Assembly (NCBI RefSeq): GCF_003833015.1
Contig: NZ_RJLQ01000009.1
Span: 109,081 to 173,080, forward strand
Source: Clostridium sp. E02
GTDB lineage: Bacteria; Bacillota; Clostridia; Lachnospirales; Lachnospiraceae
Reading direction: 5' to 3'
Length of the DNA stretch: 64,000 nt
Of the stretch, positions 25,644 through 34,630 are shown one piece after another (position 1 is the stretch's first letter; the number at the start of each line of letters is the position of its first letter). The position numbers were made by a program, and so were the translations under genes. A model generated the notes under the pieces. That model searched no databases, was not told where the DNA came from, and saw only the letters and a list, made by a program, of their open reading frames with translations.

Positions 25644-26762
25644 TTACATTGCTGTGTAAACACCATTCACGATCTTAATTGCTTTTGGAGCTTTATCCGG
25701 CTCTCCTTCTACGGTCCACTTCATATTTTCTCCGGTCACACCATTTAAAGAAATCTCAATCATCGCCGTCTTTAATGAATCGCAGATACTAGAAGCATCC
25801 ATATCCGCAGTAATTCCTGCTTTTTCAGCGCCTGCCTTAATGGCATAAACTGCATCGTATGCATCTGCAGCAAATGGGGTCAACAACATAACATTCTCTG
25901 CCAGAGACATATCGAAGTTCTCAACGGTCAAAAGTCCATCAAGACCATCACAACCAAAGAACTGAGTCTCAAATCCCATCTGTTTTGCCTGAGCAAGAAT
26001 TAAGGAAGCCTGTGCATAGTAGATCGGCAAAAATACCAGTTCGGCACCAGAATCCTGTGCTTTTTGAAGTTGTACAGAGAAGTTTGTATTGTTATCGACT
26101 GTAAATGCTTCATCTGATACAACTTCAATCCCTTGAGCGGGTGCTTCCGTAATAAATTTATCATGAATTCCGGAAGAGTATACGTCGGAGCTGTCATATA
26201 TAACAGCGACCTTTGTTGCCAGTTTGTTTTCACCGATGTACTGTGCAGAAGCAGCACCTTGGTTTGGATCTGAGAAACAGACTCTAAACTGGTTATCAAA
26301 CTTTGCACAATCAACCGCAGAACCAGATGGGGTCAATTGAAATAAATTGTCGTTGCTTGATTCAGAACCAACTGCGATACAGGGAGCCGAAGTAACTGTT
26401 CCGACCAACATCTGCATGCCCCAGTCTTTTAAGGTATTATATGCGTTTACCGCTTTTTCTGTATCGTTTTCATCATCCTGAAAGTTGAAATCAATATTCA
26501 CACCAGCGATTCCACCATTTTCATTGATTTCTTCAACAGCCAGTTCTGCACCGTTTTTCACAGCTTGTCCATAAATAGCTGTACTTCCGCTAATTGGACC
26601 GATTCCACCAATTTTAAAACTGCCCTCCTCGTTCACTTCTGCGTTTGTGTCGTTTGAAGCAGATTTGGTCTCAGAAGTTTTGCCGCTTCCACAGGCGGTC
26701 AGGGATACTGCCATAGCTGCTGCTAAACTAAGGCTTACTAACTTCTTCATAGTTTTTTTCAT
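25644..26762 (-). CDS. livJ: Branched-chain amino acid ABC transporter substrate-binding lipoprotein
   Basis: The 372-residue solute-binding lipoprotein has a signal peptide, lipobox LTAC (Cys24), then a Ser/Thr/Asn linker. The periplasmic-binding-protein fold I is recognised by FKIGGIGPISGSTAIYGQAVKNGAELAVEEINENGGI and VKVAVIYDSSDVYSSG-type segments. In a Gram-positive cell the lipid anchor keeps it next to LivHM. The start MKKTMKK is chosen because GGAGG lies 8 nt upstream; five extra codons overlap that ribosome site. Ligand preference (Leu, Ile, Val or other) cannot be told from sequence. It has its own strong promoter. Confidence 0.95.
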   Translation of the reverse strand: MKKTMKKLVSLSLAAAMAVSLTACGSGKTSETKSASNDTNAEVNEEGSFKIGGIGPISGSTAIYGQAVKNGAELAVEEINENGGIAGVNIDFNFQDDENDTEKAVNAYNTLKDWGMQMLVGTVTSAPCIAVGSESSNDNLFQLTPSGSAVDCAKFDNQFRVCFSDPNQGAASAQYIGENKLATKVAVIYDSSDVYSSGIHDKFITEAPAQGIEVVSDEAFTVDNNTNFSVQLQKAQDSGAELVFLPIYYAQASLILAQAKQMGFETQFFGCDGLDGLLTVENFDMSLAENVMLLTPFAADAYDAVYAIKAGAEKAGITADMDASSICDSLKTAMIEISLNGVTGENMKWTVEGEPDKAPKAIKIVNGVYTAM

Positions 26763-26789
26763 AATCCATTCCTCCATATAAAACTTTTT

Positions 26790-26820
26790 TATATATACAG
26801 TCCCTCTGACTATATATACA
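26790..26820 (-). promoter_or_regulatory. 5' UTR hairpin of the liv operon
   Basis: TATATATAGTC and GACTGTATATATA form a stem with one bulge and an AGAGG loop, between the livJ promoter and its GGAGG site. It has no U tract after it, so it is more likely a stability or translational element than a terminator. Function unknown. Confidence 0.35.
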
Positions 26821-26828
26821 TAGACTTA

Positions 26829-26857
26829 ATAATAGAATGGCTTTTTAAAAATGTCAA
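26829..26857 (-). promoter_or_regulatory. Sigma-A promoter of the liv operon
   Basis: TTGACA (26852-26857), 17-nt spacer, TATTAT (26829-26834). A near-consensus promoter giving a leader of about 60 nt. No CodY-type site was identified with confidence. Confidence 0.88.
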
Positions 26858-26875
26858 CTAATTTTATATTTTATT

Positions 26876-26898
26876 AAAAAAATAAAGTGAAGCCTTTA
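26876..26898 (-). terminator. Weak intrinsic terminator at the gpsA stop
   Basis: TAAAG, loop GCTTCA, CTTTA, followed by seven T. The stem is short and AT-rich and overlaps the gpsA stop codon, so termination may be partial. Confidence 0.35.
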
Positions 26899-27906
26899 AT
26901 CATGCCAGGGTAGATCCGAACTTTCAATCGTCTTATCTCGCAGCATCAAATCTCTAACCGCATCAAAAGCAGGTTTACCACTGAATAATACTGCATTTAC
27001 CTGTGTAACGATAGGCATGGAAACTTCGTATTTTTCAGATAGTGCCAGAGCGGCTTTGGCCGAATAAATTCCTTCAACCACCATTTTAACTTCTTTCACA
27101 GCCTCGTCCATGGTCATTCCCTGGCCGATTAAAATCCCAGCTCTCCGGTTACGGCTGTGCATACTTGCACAGGTTACGATCAGATCCCCGATTCCTGATA
27201 ATCCACAGAAGGTTTGTATTTTCCCACCCATTGCAGTACCAAGCCTGGATATTTCAGCAATTCCTCTGGTGATCAGTGCTGCTTTTGTATTGTCTCCATA
27301 TCCCAGCCCATCTGCAATACCAGCCGCCAAAGCGATGACATTTTTTAAAGAGGAACCAAGTTCAATTCCCAGAATATCCGGACTTGTATAAACGCGAAAT
27401 GTTTCATGCATAAAAATACTTTGAATACATTCAGCTGTCTTTCTGGTACGGGCACCTACCACACAGGTCGTCGGTAACCCCTTACTCACTTCTTCCGCAT
27501 GACTCGGACCAGACAGGACTGCCACATCTGCCATAGGCAGTTCCTCACAAAGAATCTCAGACAAAGTCAAAAGACTAGAATCTTCGATTCCTTTTGCCAC
27601 ATTGACAATCACTTGGTCCTTGTGGCAATATGGTTTCATCTTTTTTGCAGTTTCACGTACATATACAGAGGGAACTGCGGTAACTAAAAGGTCTTTTAAA
27701 GCCATAGCTTCTTCCAGCTTATCCGTGAAAATCAGATTTTCCGGAAGAACCAATTCTGGGAGTGTATGATGCCTGTGTGTCTGCTTCATTTCACATATTT
27801 CCTCAGAAAGGGCTGACCATACCGTTACCTCATGGTTATTATTATATAGAAGAACTGCAAGTGCGATTCCCCAGCTTCCAGATCCAATGATTCCAATTTT
27901 AGCCAT
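26896..27906 (-). CDS. gpsA: Glycerol-3-phosphate dehydrogenase (NAD(P)+)
   Basis: The enzyme reduces dihydroxyacetone phosphate to sn-glycerol-3-phosphate, the backbone for phospholipids. The 336-residue protein shows the Rossmann motif GIIGSGSWGIALA at its start, VLSGPSHAEEVSKGLPT, the active lysine in LGSSLKNVIALAAG, and GLSGIGDLIVTCAS. The start MAKIGI is chosen for GAGG 8 nt upstream. It follows plsY by 15 nt, so the window pairs synthesis of glycerol-3-phosphate with its acyltransferase. Confidence 0.97.
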   Translation of the reverse strand: MAKIGIIGSGSWGIALAVLLYNNNHEVTVWSALSEEICEMKQTHRHHTLPELVLPENLIFTDKLEEAMALKDLLVTAVPSVYVRETAKKMKPYCHKDQVIVNVAKGIEDSSLLTLSEILCEELPMADVAVLSGPSHAEEVSKGLPTTCVVGARTRKTAECIQSIFMHETFRVYTSPDILGIELGSSLKNVIALAAGIADGLGYGDNTKAALITRGIAEISRLGTAMGGKIQTFCGLSGIGDLIVTCASMHSRNRRAGILIGQGMTMDEAVKEVKMVVEGIYSAKAALALSEKYEVSMPIVTQVNAVLFSGKPAFDAVRDLMLRDKTIESSDLPWHD

Positions 27907-27921
27907 TACCTTCACCTCAAT

Positions 27922-28563
27922 TTATTTTTTTCCTGATCCAAATGATATTTTATTCTCCCCACCACGGACAAGTCTCATGATATTAGCTCTGTGACGCCAG
28001 AATGCCAGACCACTTATCATGGCTGCTACCATGTAGAATTCCGGCAGTCCTTCCTGAATGAGCCCGTAAGCCCCTGCTCTGGCAAAAAGAAACAACCAGG
28101 CAAAAAATATCACAGCAACAATAAGAGAGCCTAGGGATACGTACCTGGTAATTAGTACGATCAATACAAAAGCCACAATACATAAGAGGGTCATTCTCAA
28201 ATCCGAAGCAACGATGAGACCTGCCGTGGCAGCGATCCCCTTTCCTCCTTTAAAGTTCAAATAGAATGGATAATTGTGACCTAAAATAACGCCAAGCCCC
28301 GTATATAAAATCAGAATATAAATCATCTCAGGCTGTTGTTTGAAAATAACACGAACAGCCAGACATGGAAGAAGTGCTTTTAAAAAATCTCCAGAGAAAA
28401 CAACTGCACCTGCCTTTGGTCCCATCACTCGAAGTGCATTGGTCGTTCCTGAATTTCCACTCCCGTGTTTGCGGATATCAATTTTATGCACTTTTCCATA
28501 AAAATAACCTGATTGTATCAGCCCGCATAAATAGCCGGCGATCAGACAAATGATACGTTCCAT
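27922..28563 (-). CDS. plsY: Acyl-phosphate:glycerol-3-phosphate acyltransferase
   Basis: PlsY is the membrane enzyme that transfers an acyl group from acyl phosphate to glycerol-3-phosphate, the first step of phospholipid synthesis in Gram-positives. The 213-residue protein has about five membrane spans and the three loop motifs: HGSGNSGTTNALRVMG, HNYPFYLNFKGGKGIAA and a C-terminal basic HRANIMRLVRGGENKI. The start MERIICLI has AGGA 8 nt upstream; the longer frame overlaps der and is rejected. It lies between der and gpsA. Confidence 0.96.
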   Translation of the reverse strand: MERIICLIAGYLCGLIQSGYFYGKVHKIDIRKHGSGNSGTTNALRVMGPKAGAVVFSGDFLKALLPCLAVRVIFKQQPEMIYILILYTGLGVILGHNYPFYLNFKGGKGIAATAGLIVASDLRMTLLCIVAFVLIVLITRYVSLGSLIVAVIFFAWLFLFARAGAYGLIQEGLPEFYMVAAMISGLAFWRHRANIMRLVRGGENKISFGSGKK

Positions 28564-28564
28564 A

Positions 28565-29893
28565 TTACTGTTCCTTTCCACTTCTTTCTCTATATATAAA
28601 TTTAAGAGAGGTTCCCTTGAATCCAAAGGCATCCCGAATCCTGTTTTCGATATATCTGGTATAAGAAAAATGAGTCAGGCTCTTATCATTTACAAAGATG
28701 ACAAACGTTGGCGGCTTTACAGCAACCTGTGTAACATAATATAATCTTAATCGCTTTCCTTTATCTGAAGGTGGCTGCTGAAGTGCTACTGCTTCGGTCA
28801 TAATTTCATTCAAAACTCCAGTTGCTACACGCATTGTCTGATTCTCCCGAACCATATCAATGAGCTCAAACATCTTATTCAGTCTCTGACCTGTCTGCGC
28901 AGATATAAAGACAAATTCGGCATATGTCATAAAGGATAAGGTGTTTTTGATTTTATTGGTATACTCATATATGGTTTTGTCATTCTTTTCAATGGCATCC
29001 CATTTATTAACGGCAACAATAATTCCCTTTCCCCGGTCATGGGCGATTCCTGCAATTTTAGCATCCTGTTCGGTAACGCCTTCTTCTGCATCAATAACCA
29101 CAACCACCACGTCGGCACGTTCAACCGCAGTAACGGTACGGATAATGCTATAACGTTCCAGTTCTTCTTTGATTTTGCTTTTTCTACGTATACCTGCCGT
29201 ATCAATAAATACATATTCTGTATTGTTATAAACGATGTCAGTATCCACTGAATCTCTGGTTGTTCCTGCAATATCAGAAACAATAACACGATTTTCGCCC
29301 AATAGCTTATTAATAATAGAGGATTTTCCTACATTTGGTTTTCCTACGATGGCAATCCTTGGACGGTCATCTTCTTCCTCTTCCAACTGTTCTGTATTAA
29401 AATGTTTTGTAATCTCATCAAGAAGTTCCCCAAGTCCCAGTCTTGATGCTGCTGAAACTGCTACCGGATCACCGATTCCTAGATTATAAAATTCATAGAT
29501 ATCATTCCCTAACTTTTGAAAACTATCTACCTTATTCACGGCTAAAATTACAGGTTTCCGTGATTTCCGCAATATATCAGCTACTTTAGAATCTGCATCC
29601 ACCATACCTTGACGCACATCCACGATAAAAACGATTACATCTGCGGTTGCAATGGCAATCTCCGCCTGTTCACGCATCTGGGATAAAATAATATCACTGC
29701 TATCAGGTTCGATTCCACCTGTATCAATCAAAGTAAAATTCATATTTAACCAAGTACAATCGGCATAGATCCGATCTCTGGTTACTCCCGGTGTATCTTT
29801 TACAATTGATATAGTTTCACCGGCTAAAACATTAAATAACGTAGATTTGCCCACATTGGGGCGCCCTACAATCGCAACTACTGGTTTACTCAT
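28565..29893 (-). CDS. der: Ribosome biogenesis GTPase Der (EngA)
   Basis: Der is an essential GTPase with two tandem G domains, needed for 50S assembly. The 442-residue protein has the first P-loop [12 protein letters not shown] (about 9-20) with DTGGIEP and NKVD, the second P-loop [12 protein letters not shown] (about 180-191) with [10 protein letters not shown] and NKWD, and a C-terminal KH-like domain. Family length is normal. Its start overlaps the DUF512 gene by 8 nt and its stop touches plsY, so the unit DUF512-der-plsY-gpsA is a tight operon. Confidence 0.98.
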   Translation of the reverse strand: MSKPVVAIVGRPNVGKSTLFNVLAGETISIVKDTPGVTRDRIYADCTWLNMNFTLIDTGGIEPDSSDIILSQMREQAEIAIATADVIVFIVDVRQGMVDADSKVADILRKSRKPVILAVNKVDSFQKLGNDIYEFYNLGIGDPVAVSAASRLGLGELLDEITKHFNTEQLEEEEDDRPRIAIVGKPNVGKSSIINKLLGENRVIVSDIAGTTRDSVDTDIVYNNTEYVFIDTAGIRRKSKIKEELERYSIIRTVTAVERADVVVVVIDAEEGVTEQDAKIAGIAHDRGKGIIVAVNKWDAIEKNDKTIYEYTNKIKNTLSFMTYAEFVFISAQTGQRLNKMFELIDMVRENQTMRVATGVLNEIMTEAVALQQPPSDKGKRLRLYYVTQVAVKPPTFVIFVNDKSLTHFSYTRYIENRIRDAFGFKGTSLKFIYRERSGKEQ

Positions 29894-31253
29894 AATATAT
29901 CTCCTTTAATTCATATCCTTCATAAGAAGTCTCATTCTTCTCTACCTGCCCTAATACCGCTTTCACAAAATCCTGACCGCTTGATTTTACAATATCTACC
30001 TGAACATGTAAAGCATTTTGTATATCTTGTCGAGTCAGATCATCAAGAAATACTTCTTCCCCACTCCGAAACATACATTCTGGCAGCAATAAACGCTTCC
30101 CAAGGGATTGGCCTTTTAACTGAGTCATCAAATCCTGCCCGGTAATCAAACCCGCAACTGTAATATGTTCCCCAAAGAAAACATTCTTGATGGGATAAAC
30201 ATGGATTTTTCTTCCTGGGAATTTCTTTTGAATCATCTCCGCATATTTATTTAAATACGGGGCTGCTAACTTTCCAGTAGCAACCGATATTTCTTCCTCT
30301 TTTTCATCCCCTGTCATCTTCTCCATAAAATTCTTAACTTCTTCTTCCATAAGACGAACCATGCCTACTCCATTCTCTAACTGGATGTATCCATCATAAC
30401 GTTCCTCTTCCGGAAGCGTGCGTTCTGCCAGAATATAAAACTCATCACTGGCATGTATAAAATGGCTCCCATGTTCCTGGTACAGCTTTTTCTGCCACTT
30501 CTCCACGGTCTCCAAAACACGGATTGCGTCTTCCTTTTTTACCGCTTCCAATGGGTGCAGTCCGTCCCGATACTTTGACATCCCTGCGGGTACCACTGAC
30601 ACACTCTCCATATATGGAATGTATCCAGATAGATCCTTAATCGTCCGTTCCAATTCATTCCCGTCATTGATTCCTTTGCACAAAACAATCTGTCCATTCA
30701 TGGGGATTTGTGCCTCATATAATTGACGAATCTTTTCCAAAGATTTTCCTGCAAACCGGTTATGAAGCATTTCACATCGCAGTTCTGGATTGGTTGTATG
30801 GACGGATATATTAATCGGTGCCAGCTTAAATTTTATAATTCTTTCAATGTCATGATCACTCATATTGGTCAGTGTAACATAGTTTCCCTGTAAAAATGAA
30901 AGTCTGGAGTCATCATCTTTAAAATAAAGGGTATCCCTCATACCAGGTGGCATCTGATCAATAAAGCAAAAAATACATTTGTTACGGCAAGTCCGGTAGT
31001 CACTCATCAGTCCATTTTCAAATGTTAATCCAATCTCTTCGTATTGATTTTCTATTTCAAGTTCCCATTCTTCCCCGTTCTTTTTTCTCACTAACATAAG
31101 AATGGATTCACTATTCACATAATATTCGTAATCAAAGATGTCTTCTAACTCATGTCCGTCAATGGAAAGCACGATATCTCCTGGTTCTAATTCCAGTTCT
31201 TCTGCAATCGAACCCAGATCGACTTCTTTAATGATATGTCCTCTTTTGCTCAT
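29886..31253 (-). CDS. DUF512 protein with PDZ-like and radical-SAM-like domains
   Basis: The 455-residue cytoplasmic protein begins with a PDZ-like segment ([30 protein letters not shown], about 7-36). A cysteine cluster [35 protein letters not shown] (about 86-120) follows, with CxxxCxxC spacing like radical SAM enzymes. The C-terminal DUF512 (about 230-445) includes [14 protein letters not shown] and VFLDDLT. It is conserved next to der in clostridia, and function is unknown. A role in iron-sulfur-dependent RNA or protein modification would be a guess. A TTTACA-17-TATTAT promoter lies upstream. Confidence 0.85.
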   Translation of the reverse strand: MSKRGHIIKEVDLGSIAEELELEPGDIVLSIDGHELEDIFDYEYYVNSESILMLVRKKNGEEWELEIENQYEEIGLTFENGLMSDYRTCRNKCIFCFIDQMPPGMRDTLYFKDDDSRLSFLQGNYVTLTNMSDHDIERIIKFKLAPINISVHTTNPELRCEMLHNRFAGKSLEKIRQLYEAQIPMNGQIVLCKGINDGNELERTIKDLSGYIPYMESVSVVPAGMSKYRDGLHPLEAVKKEDAIRVLETVEKWQKKLYQEHGSHFIHASDEFYILAERTLPEEERYDGYIQLENGVGMVRLMEEEVKNFMEKMTGDEKEEEISVATGKLAAPYLNKYAEMIQKKFPGRKIHVYPIKNVFFGEHITVAGLITGQDLMTQLKGQSLGKRLLLPECMFRSGEEVFLDDLTRQDIQNALHVQVDIVKSSGQDFVKAVLGQVEKNETSYEGYELKEIYYE

Positions 31254-31284
31254 TTTTTTTTACCTTTCTGTCACTATCTTATCT

Positions 31285-31313
31285 ATAATATCAAGATTGC
31301 CTCTCTTTGTAAA
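31285..31313 (-). promoter_or_regulatory. Promoter of the DUF512-der-plsY-gpsA operon
   Basis: TTTACA (31308-31313), 17-nt spacer, TATTAT (31285-31290), five of six matches in each box. It is divergent from the promoter of the PRPP-synthetase-like gene, with about 45 nt between the two -35 boxes. Confidence 0.75.
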
Positions 31314-31356
31314 GGAACCCTTTTTTGTTTTTTTATTGGAAATATGCCAAAGGCTA

Positions 31357-31386
31357 TTGACGTATTCCTCAATTCAATGGTATAAA
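31357..31386 (+). promoter_or_regulatory. Promoter of the PRPP-synthetase-like gene
   Basis: TTGACG (31357-31362), 18-nt spacer, TATAAA (31381-31386). The leader is about 60 nt and ends in a GGAGG site before the ATG. Confidence 0.75.
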
Positions 31387-31454
31387 AAGGTGTAAGATTA
31401 TAAAACAGGCAGTCTTACGGCTGGCTGTTCATTTATTATGGAGGAATCTTTGTC

Positions 31455-32639
31455 ATGGCAAATGATTATGTATTTAACGACCAATTACCTTTAGCACCCT
31501 TAAAAATCGCAGCATTAGAAAGCTGCCAGGGATTGGCCAAGAAGGTAAATGACCATATTGTCGGTTTTCGTAGAAACGACATCGAAGAATTAAAACGCCG
31601 GGAAGCGGATCTTCACTACCGGGGTTACGATATTGATTCTTATCTTCTCAGTTGTGACTGCCCCCGTTTTGGAAGCGGAGAAGCAAAGGGTGTTATCAAT
31701 GAATCTGTACGTGGTACAGATGTGTTTACCATGGTGGATGTCACGAATTACAGTATTTCCTATACAGTCAATGGTTATACGAACCACATGTCTCCCGATG
31801 ATCATTTCCAGGATTTAAAGCGAATTCTCGGTGCATGCTGCGCAACCGCTCACAGGGTCAGCGTAATTATGCCATTCTTGTATGAGAGCCGTCAGCATAA
31901 GAGAACGAAAAGAGAATCACTGGATTGTGCTATGGCGTTAGAAGAACTTGTTGGTATGGGAGTAAGCAACATCATCACCTTTGACGCTCATGACCCAAGA
32001 GTTCAAAACGCCATTCCTTTAAGTGGATTTGATAATTTCATGCCAACGTACCAGTTCATTAAAGCTGTGTTAAAAAGATACCCAGAATTAGTGATTGATA
32101 AAGAGCATATGATGGTTATCAGCCCCGATGAAGGTGCAATGGATCGCGCTGTCTATCTGGCAAACAATCTAAGCGTGGATATGGGTATGTTTTACAAGAG
32201 ACGTGATTATTCAAAAGTGGTTGGTGGACGTAACCCAATCGTTGATCATCAGTTTTTAGGTGCTTCCGTAGAGGGCAAAACCGTTCTTATCGTAGATGAT
32301 ATGATTTCTTCAGGAGAAAGCATGCTAGATACCGCCAAAGAGCTAAAAAACCGGAAAGCATCTAAAGTAATCATCTGCTGTACGTTTGGTTTATTTACCA
32401 GCGGTTTGGACAAGTTTGATGAATACTACGACAAAGAATATTTTGACTGTGTCGTTACGACCAATTTAAATTACCGTCCAGTGGAATTACTGAGCCGTAA
32501 ATGGTATGTAGAAGCTGATATCAGCAAATACATTGCCGCAGTCGTTAACTCTTTAAACCATGATGTTTCTATCAGTACCGCTCTTTCTACCACAGAAAAG
32601 ATTCAGAAGGTATTAAAAAATTATCATGAAATAAAGTAA
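31455..32639 (+). CDS. Ribose-phosphate pyrophosphokinase family protein (long form)
   Basis: The only plus-strand gene. PRPP synthetases make 5-phosphoribosyl pyrophosphate from ribose 5-phosphate and ATP. The 394-residue protein has the family's double Rossmann-like layout. VSVIMPFLYESRQHKRTKRESLDC matches the ATP-binding flexible loop region, IITFDAHDPRVQNAIPLSGFDNFMPT the metal/ribose region, KRRDYSKVVGG the lysine-arginine block, and TVLIVDDMISSGESM the PRPP-binding loop. It is some 80 residues longer than the usual 310-320, with an N-terminal extension and changed first-domain motifs (RQHKR for the usual RQDRK, DAHD for DLHA). It could be a catalytically divergent paralogue. GGAGG lies about 9 nt before the ATG. 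Confidence 0.85.
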   Translation: MANDYVFNDQLPLAPLKIAALESCQGLAKKVNDHIVGFRRNDIEELKRREADLHYRGYDIDSYLLSCDCPRFGSGEAKGVINESVRGTDVFTMVDVTNYSISYTVNGYTNHMSPDDHFQDLKRILGACCATAHRVSVIMPFLYESRQHKRTKRESLDCAMALEELVGMGVSNIITFDAHDPRVQNAIPLSGFDNFMPTYQFIKAVLKRYPELVIDKEHMMVISPDEGAMDRAVYLANNLSVDMGMFYKRRDYSKVVGGRNPIVDHQFLGASVEGKTVLIVDDMISSGESMLDTAKELKNRKASKVIICCTFGLFTSGLDKFDEYYDKEYFDCVVTTNLNYRPVELLSRKWYVEADISKYIAAVVNSLNHDVSISTALSTTEKIQKVLKNYHEIK

Positions 32640-32659
32640 TACGAATACGTTCCAAAGAA

Positions 32660-32709
32660 CAACCCTGAGGATTTTTCGGTATGAATCGAATAAGCCTCAG
32701 GGTGTTTTT
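32660..32709 (+). terminator. Terminator after the PRPP-synthetase-like gene
   Basis: ACCCTGAGG and CCTCAGGGT pair across a 24-nt loop and are followed by GTTTTTG. It lies between convergent genes and may work in both directions. Confidence 0.85.
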
Positions 32710-32716
32710 GCTGTAA

Positions 32717-33568
32717 TTATTTTAATGATAAGAATGCAGCTAGATTGCCTCTCTCCTTTCCCATAGTTCGATGAGAAAATAAATAGTTCGAATTGCAATG
32801 AGTGCAGATATCTGTAACCTGAATGTTTTCCGTTTTCACTCCTGCTTCCAACAGGATAATCTCATTCACCTTCCAAAGATCCAGAAGAAATTTTCCATTC
32901 TCTTTCCCCGTAAGGATATCTTTTAAGTATTTGGGATCAAATGATTTTTCAAATTCCCCAGCGACCTCTTCTCCTACCTCATAGCAAGTGCCGCAAATAC
33001 TTGGGCCAATGCAGGCTATGATATCCTGAGCCTTTGATCCAAATTCTTTCTTCATTCTCTCTATGGTCTTTTCACCCATTCGATTTACCGTTCCCCGCCA
33101 TCCGGAATGACTGAGTGCAATCACTTTATGTACTGGGTCCAAAAAGTAAAGAGGAACACAATCTGCATAAAATGTCACTAACGTGATCCCTGGAATATTG
33201 GTAATTAAACCATCGACATCCCTATAATCCCGTTCTCTTGTAATCCCCTTCCCGATATCTTCTGCTGTTACAGTTAAGAGGTTCGTGGTATGAGACTGAT
33301 AGGACAAAACCATCTTCTCTGGGGATACACAAAGGGCACGCCCCATCCGGCGATAATTTTCCATCACATGTTCTTTGTTGTCTCCGGTTGTAAATGCAAA
33401 GTTCATGGTTGCAAATTTACCTTCACTGACTCCCCCCATTCGGGTAGAAAAACCATGTTTTACCAAACCTGTTTTTTTCAATAATGGAAAAGACAGATAG
33501 GGAACCCCTTCTGAGGTCAAATAGGTTAAACCTGCATTCTTATTCTTACGTTTCCAAATCTCTGTCAA
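32717..33568 (-). CDS. pgeF: Peptidoglycan editing factor PgeF (laccase-domain, YfiH family)
   Basis: PgeF-type enzymes hydrolyse wrongly built UDP-MurNAc precursors and are copper- or zinc-binding members of the laccase-domain family. The 283-residue protein has HGFSTRMGGVSEG near residue 38, FYADCVPLYFLDP, ALSHSGWRGTVNRMG and IGPSICGTCYEVGEEV, which hold the conserved His and Cys metal ligands. The start is a TTG, supported by GGAGG 7 nt upstream. It is the last gene of the ffh-rplS-rnhB run, 14 nt after yraN, and faces the PRPP-synthetase-like gene. Confidence 0.93.
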   Translation of the reverse strand: MTEIWKRKNKNAGLTYLTSEGVPYLSFPLLKKTGLVKHGFSTRMGGVSEGKFATMNFAFTTGDNKEHVMENYRRMGRALCVSPEKMVLSYQSHTTNLLTVTAEDIGKGITRERDYRDVDGLITNIPGITLVTFYADCVPLYFLDPVHKVIALSHSGWRGTVNRMGEKTIERMKKEFGSKAQDIIACIGPSICGTCYEVGEEVAGEFEKSFDPKYLKDILTGKENGKFLLDLWKVNEIILLEAGVKTENIQVTDICTHCNSNYLFSHRTMGKERGNLAAFLSLK

Positions 33569-33582
33569 TCTGACACCTCCAA

Positions 33583-33924
33583 TTAAAACGCATTTTGTAT
33601 GAGCCGAACATCCTGGCCTAATATTGCTACCACATCAAATCGACAGGGGGTATCCTCTTCCAGATGATGCCGATATAAATATCTTCTTGCCATATTCCTG
33701 ATCTTGAACTGTTTTTTCGCATCCACTGCTTCTGCAGGGTCTCCTTTTTTTCCATTTGCCCTGTATTTCACTTCTATAAATACATAGTATTTTCCATCGT
33801 TTGCAATGAGATCAATTTCACCTGATCGATCCCTGTAATTTTGTTCCAATATATCATAACCTGCCTGTTTTAGAAAAGAGGCGGCAAGTGATTCATACGT
33901 ACTACCGATTTCCCTAGTATTCAT
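33583..33924 (-). CDS. YraN family (UPF0102) nuclease-like protein
   Basis: The 113-residue protein has the endonuclease-like fold shared with restriction enzymes. The conserved ILEQNYRDRSGEIDLIANDGKYYVFIEVKYR (about 26-56) holds the acidic and lysine residues of the usual D/E-x-K site, and AVDAKKQFKIRNMARRYL follows. The cellular role is not firmly known. The start MNTREIG is chosen for GAGGG 5 nt upstream; a 20-codon longer frame overlaps rnhB. It commonly follows rnhB, as here. Confidence 0.93.
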   Translation of the reverse strand: MNTREIGSTYESLAASFLKQAGYDILEQNYRDRSGEIDLIANDGKYYVFIEVKYRANGKKGDPAEAVDAKKQFKIRNMARRYLYRHHLEEDTPCRFDVVAILGQDVRLIQNAF

Positions 33925-33934
33925 AAGATCCCTC

Positions 33935-34573
33935 TTATACGAATTTTTTAATAAACGTTTTTCGGTGAATTGGACAAGGACCATACTCTTTTAAAGCAGC
34001 AATATGAGCTGGCGTCCCATATCCCTTATGTTTTGCAAAACCATATTGCGGATACAATTTATCATATTCTATCATCATGTGATCTCTTGTCACTTTCGCC
34101 ATGATGCTAGCTGCGGCTATAGAAACACTCCTTGCATCCCCTTTTACGATGGGGATCTGTTCCATGTCCACATTGGGGATACGGACCGCATCATTTAACA
34201 ATACATCTGGTTTGATCTCTAATTTTGTTATCGCTTGTCTCATAGCCTCGTAGGTCGCTTGTAGTATGTTGATCTCATCAATCATACCAGGATTAACAAT
34301 CCCAACCCCATATGACACTGCTTTTTCCGCCACCTCTTTATAAAGTGCCTCTCTCCGTTTCTCTGACACCTTTTTGGAGTCATTAAGGAAAAGAATTTCA
34401 CAATTAACTGGCAGTATTACAGCTCCTGCCACTACCGGACCGGCAAGAGGTCCTCGTCCCGCCTCATCAATTCCACAGATACGGATATGCTCCTCATAAC
34501 CAAGTTCAAATTCTTTCATCAATTCCAGCCGTTTACGTTCCTCAATCAATTTTTCTTCTGTTAATTTTCTCAT
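33935..34573 (-). CDS. rnhB: Ribonuclease HII
   Basis: RNase HII removes single ribonucleotides and RNA primers from DNA. The 212-residue protein has the diagnostic ICGIDEAGRGPLAGPVVAGA (about 32-51) with the first Asp/Glu, then LNDSKKVSEKRRE, the later Asp in VLLNDAVRIP, and the helical HKGYGTPAHIAALKEYGPCPIHRKTF end. A short N-terminal helical extension is normal in Firmicutes. GGAG lies 6 nt before the ATG. It follows rbgA after a strong hairpin terminator, so expression may drop here. Confidence 0.97.
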   Translation of the reverse strand: MRKLTEEKLIEERKRLELMKEFELGYEEHIRICGIDEAGRGPLAGPVVAGAVILPVNCEILFLNDSKKVSEKRREALYKEVAEKAVSYGVGIVNPGMIDEINILQATYEAMRQAITKLEIKPDVLLNDAVRIPNVDMEQIPIVKGDARSVSIAAASIMAKVTRDHMMIEYDKLYPQYGFAKHKGYGTPAHIAALKEYGPCPIHRKTFIKKFV

Positions 34574-34587
34574 TCTTAGCTCCTGTA

Positions 34588-34622
34588 TGTAATGAAAAAC
34601 AGGCCCCTACTCGAAGAGCCTG
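34588..34622 (-). terminator. Intrinsic terminator between rbgA and rnhB
   Basis: CAGGCTC pairs with GGGCCTG (one wobble) around a short loop, followed by TTTTTC. It would reduce transcription of rnhB-yraN-pgeF relative to the ribosomal genes. Confidence 0.72.
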
Positions 34623-34630
34623 CTCTTATA

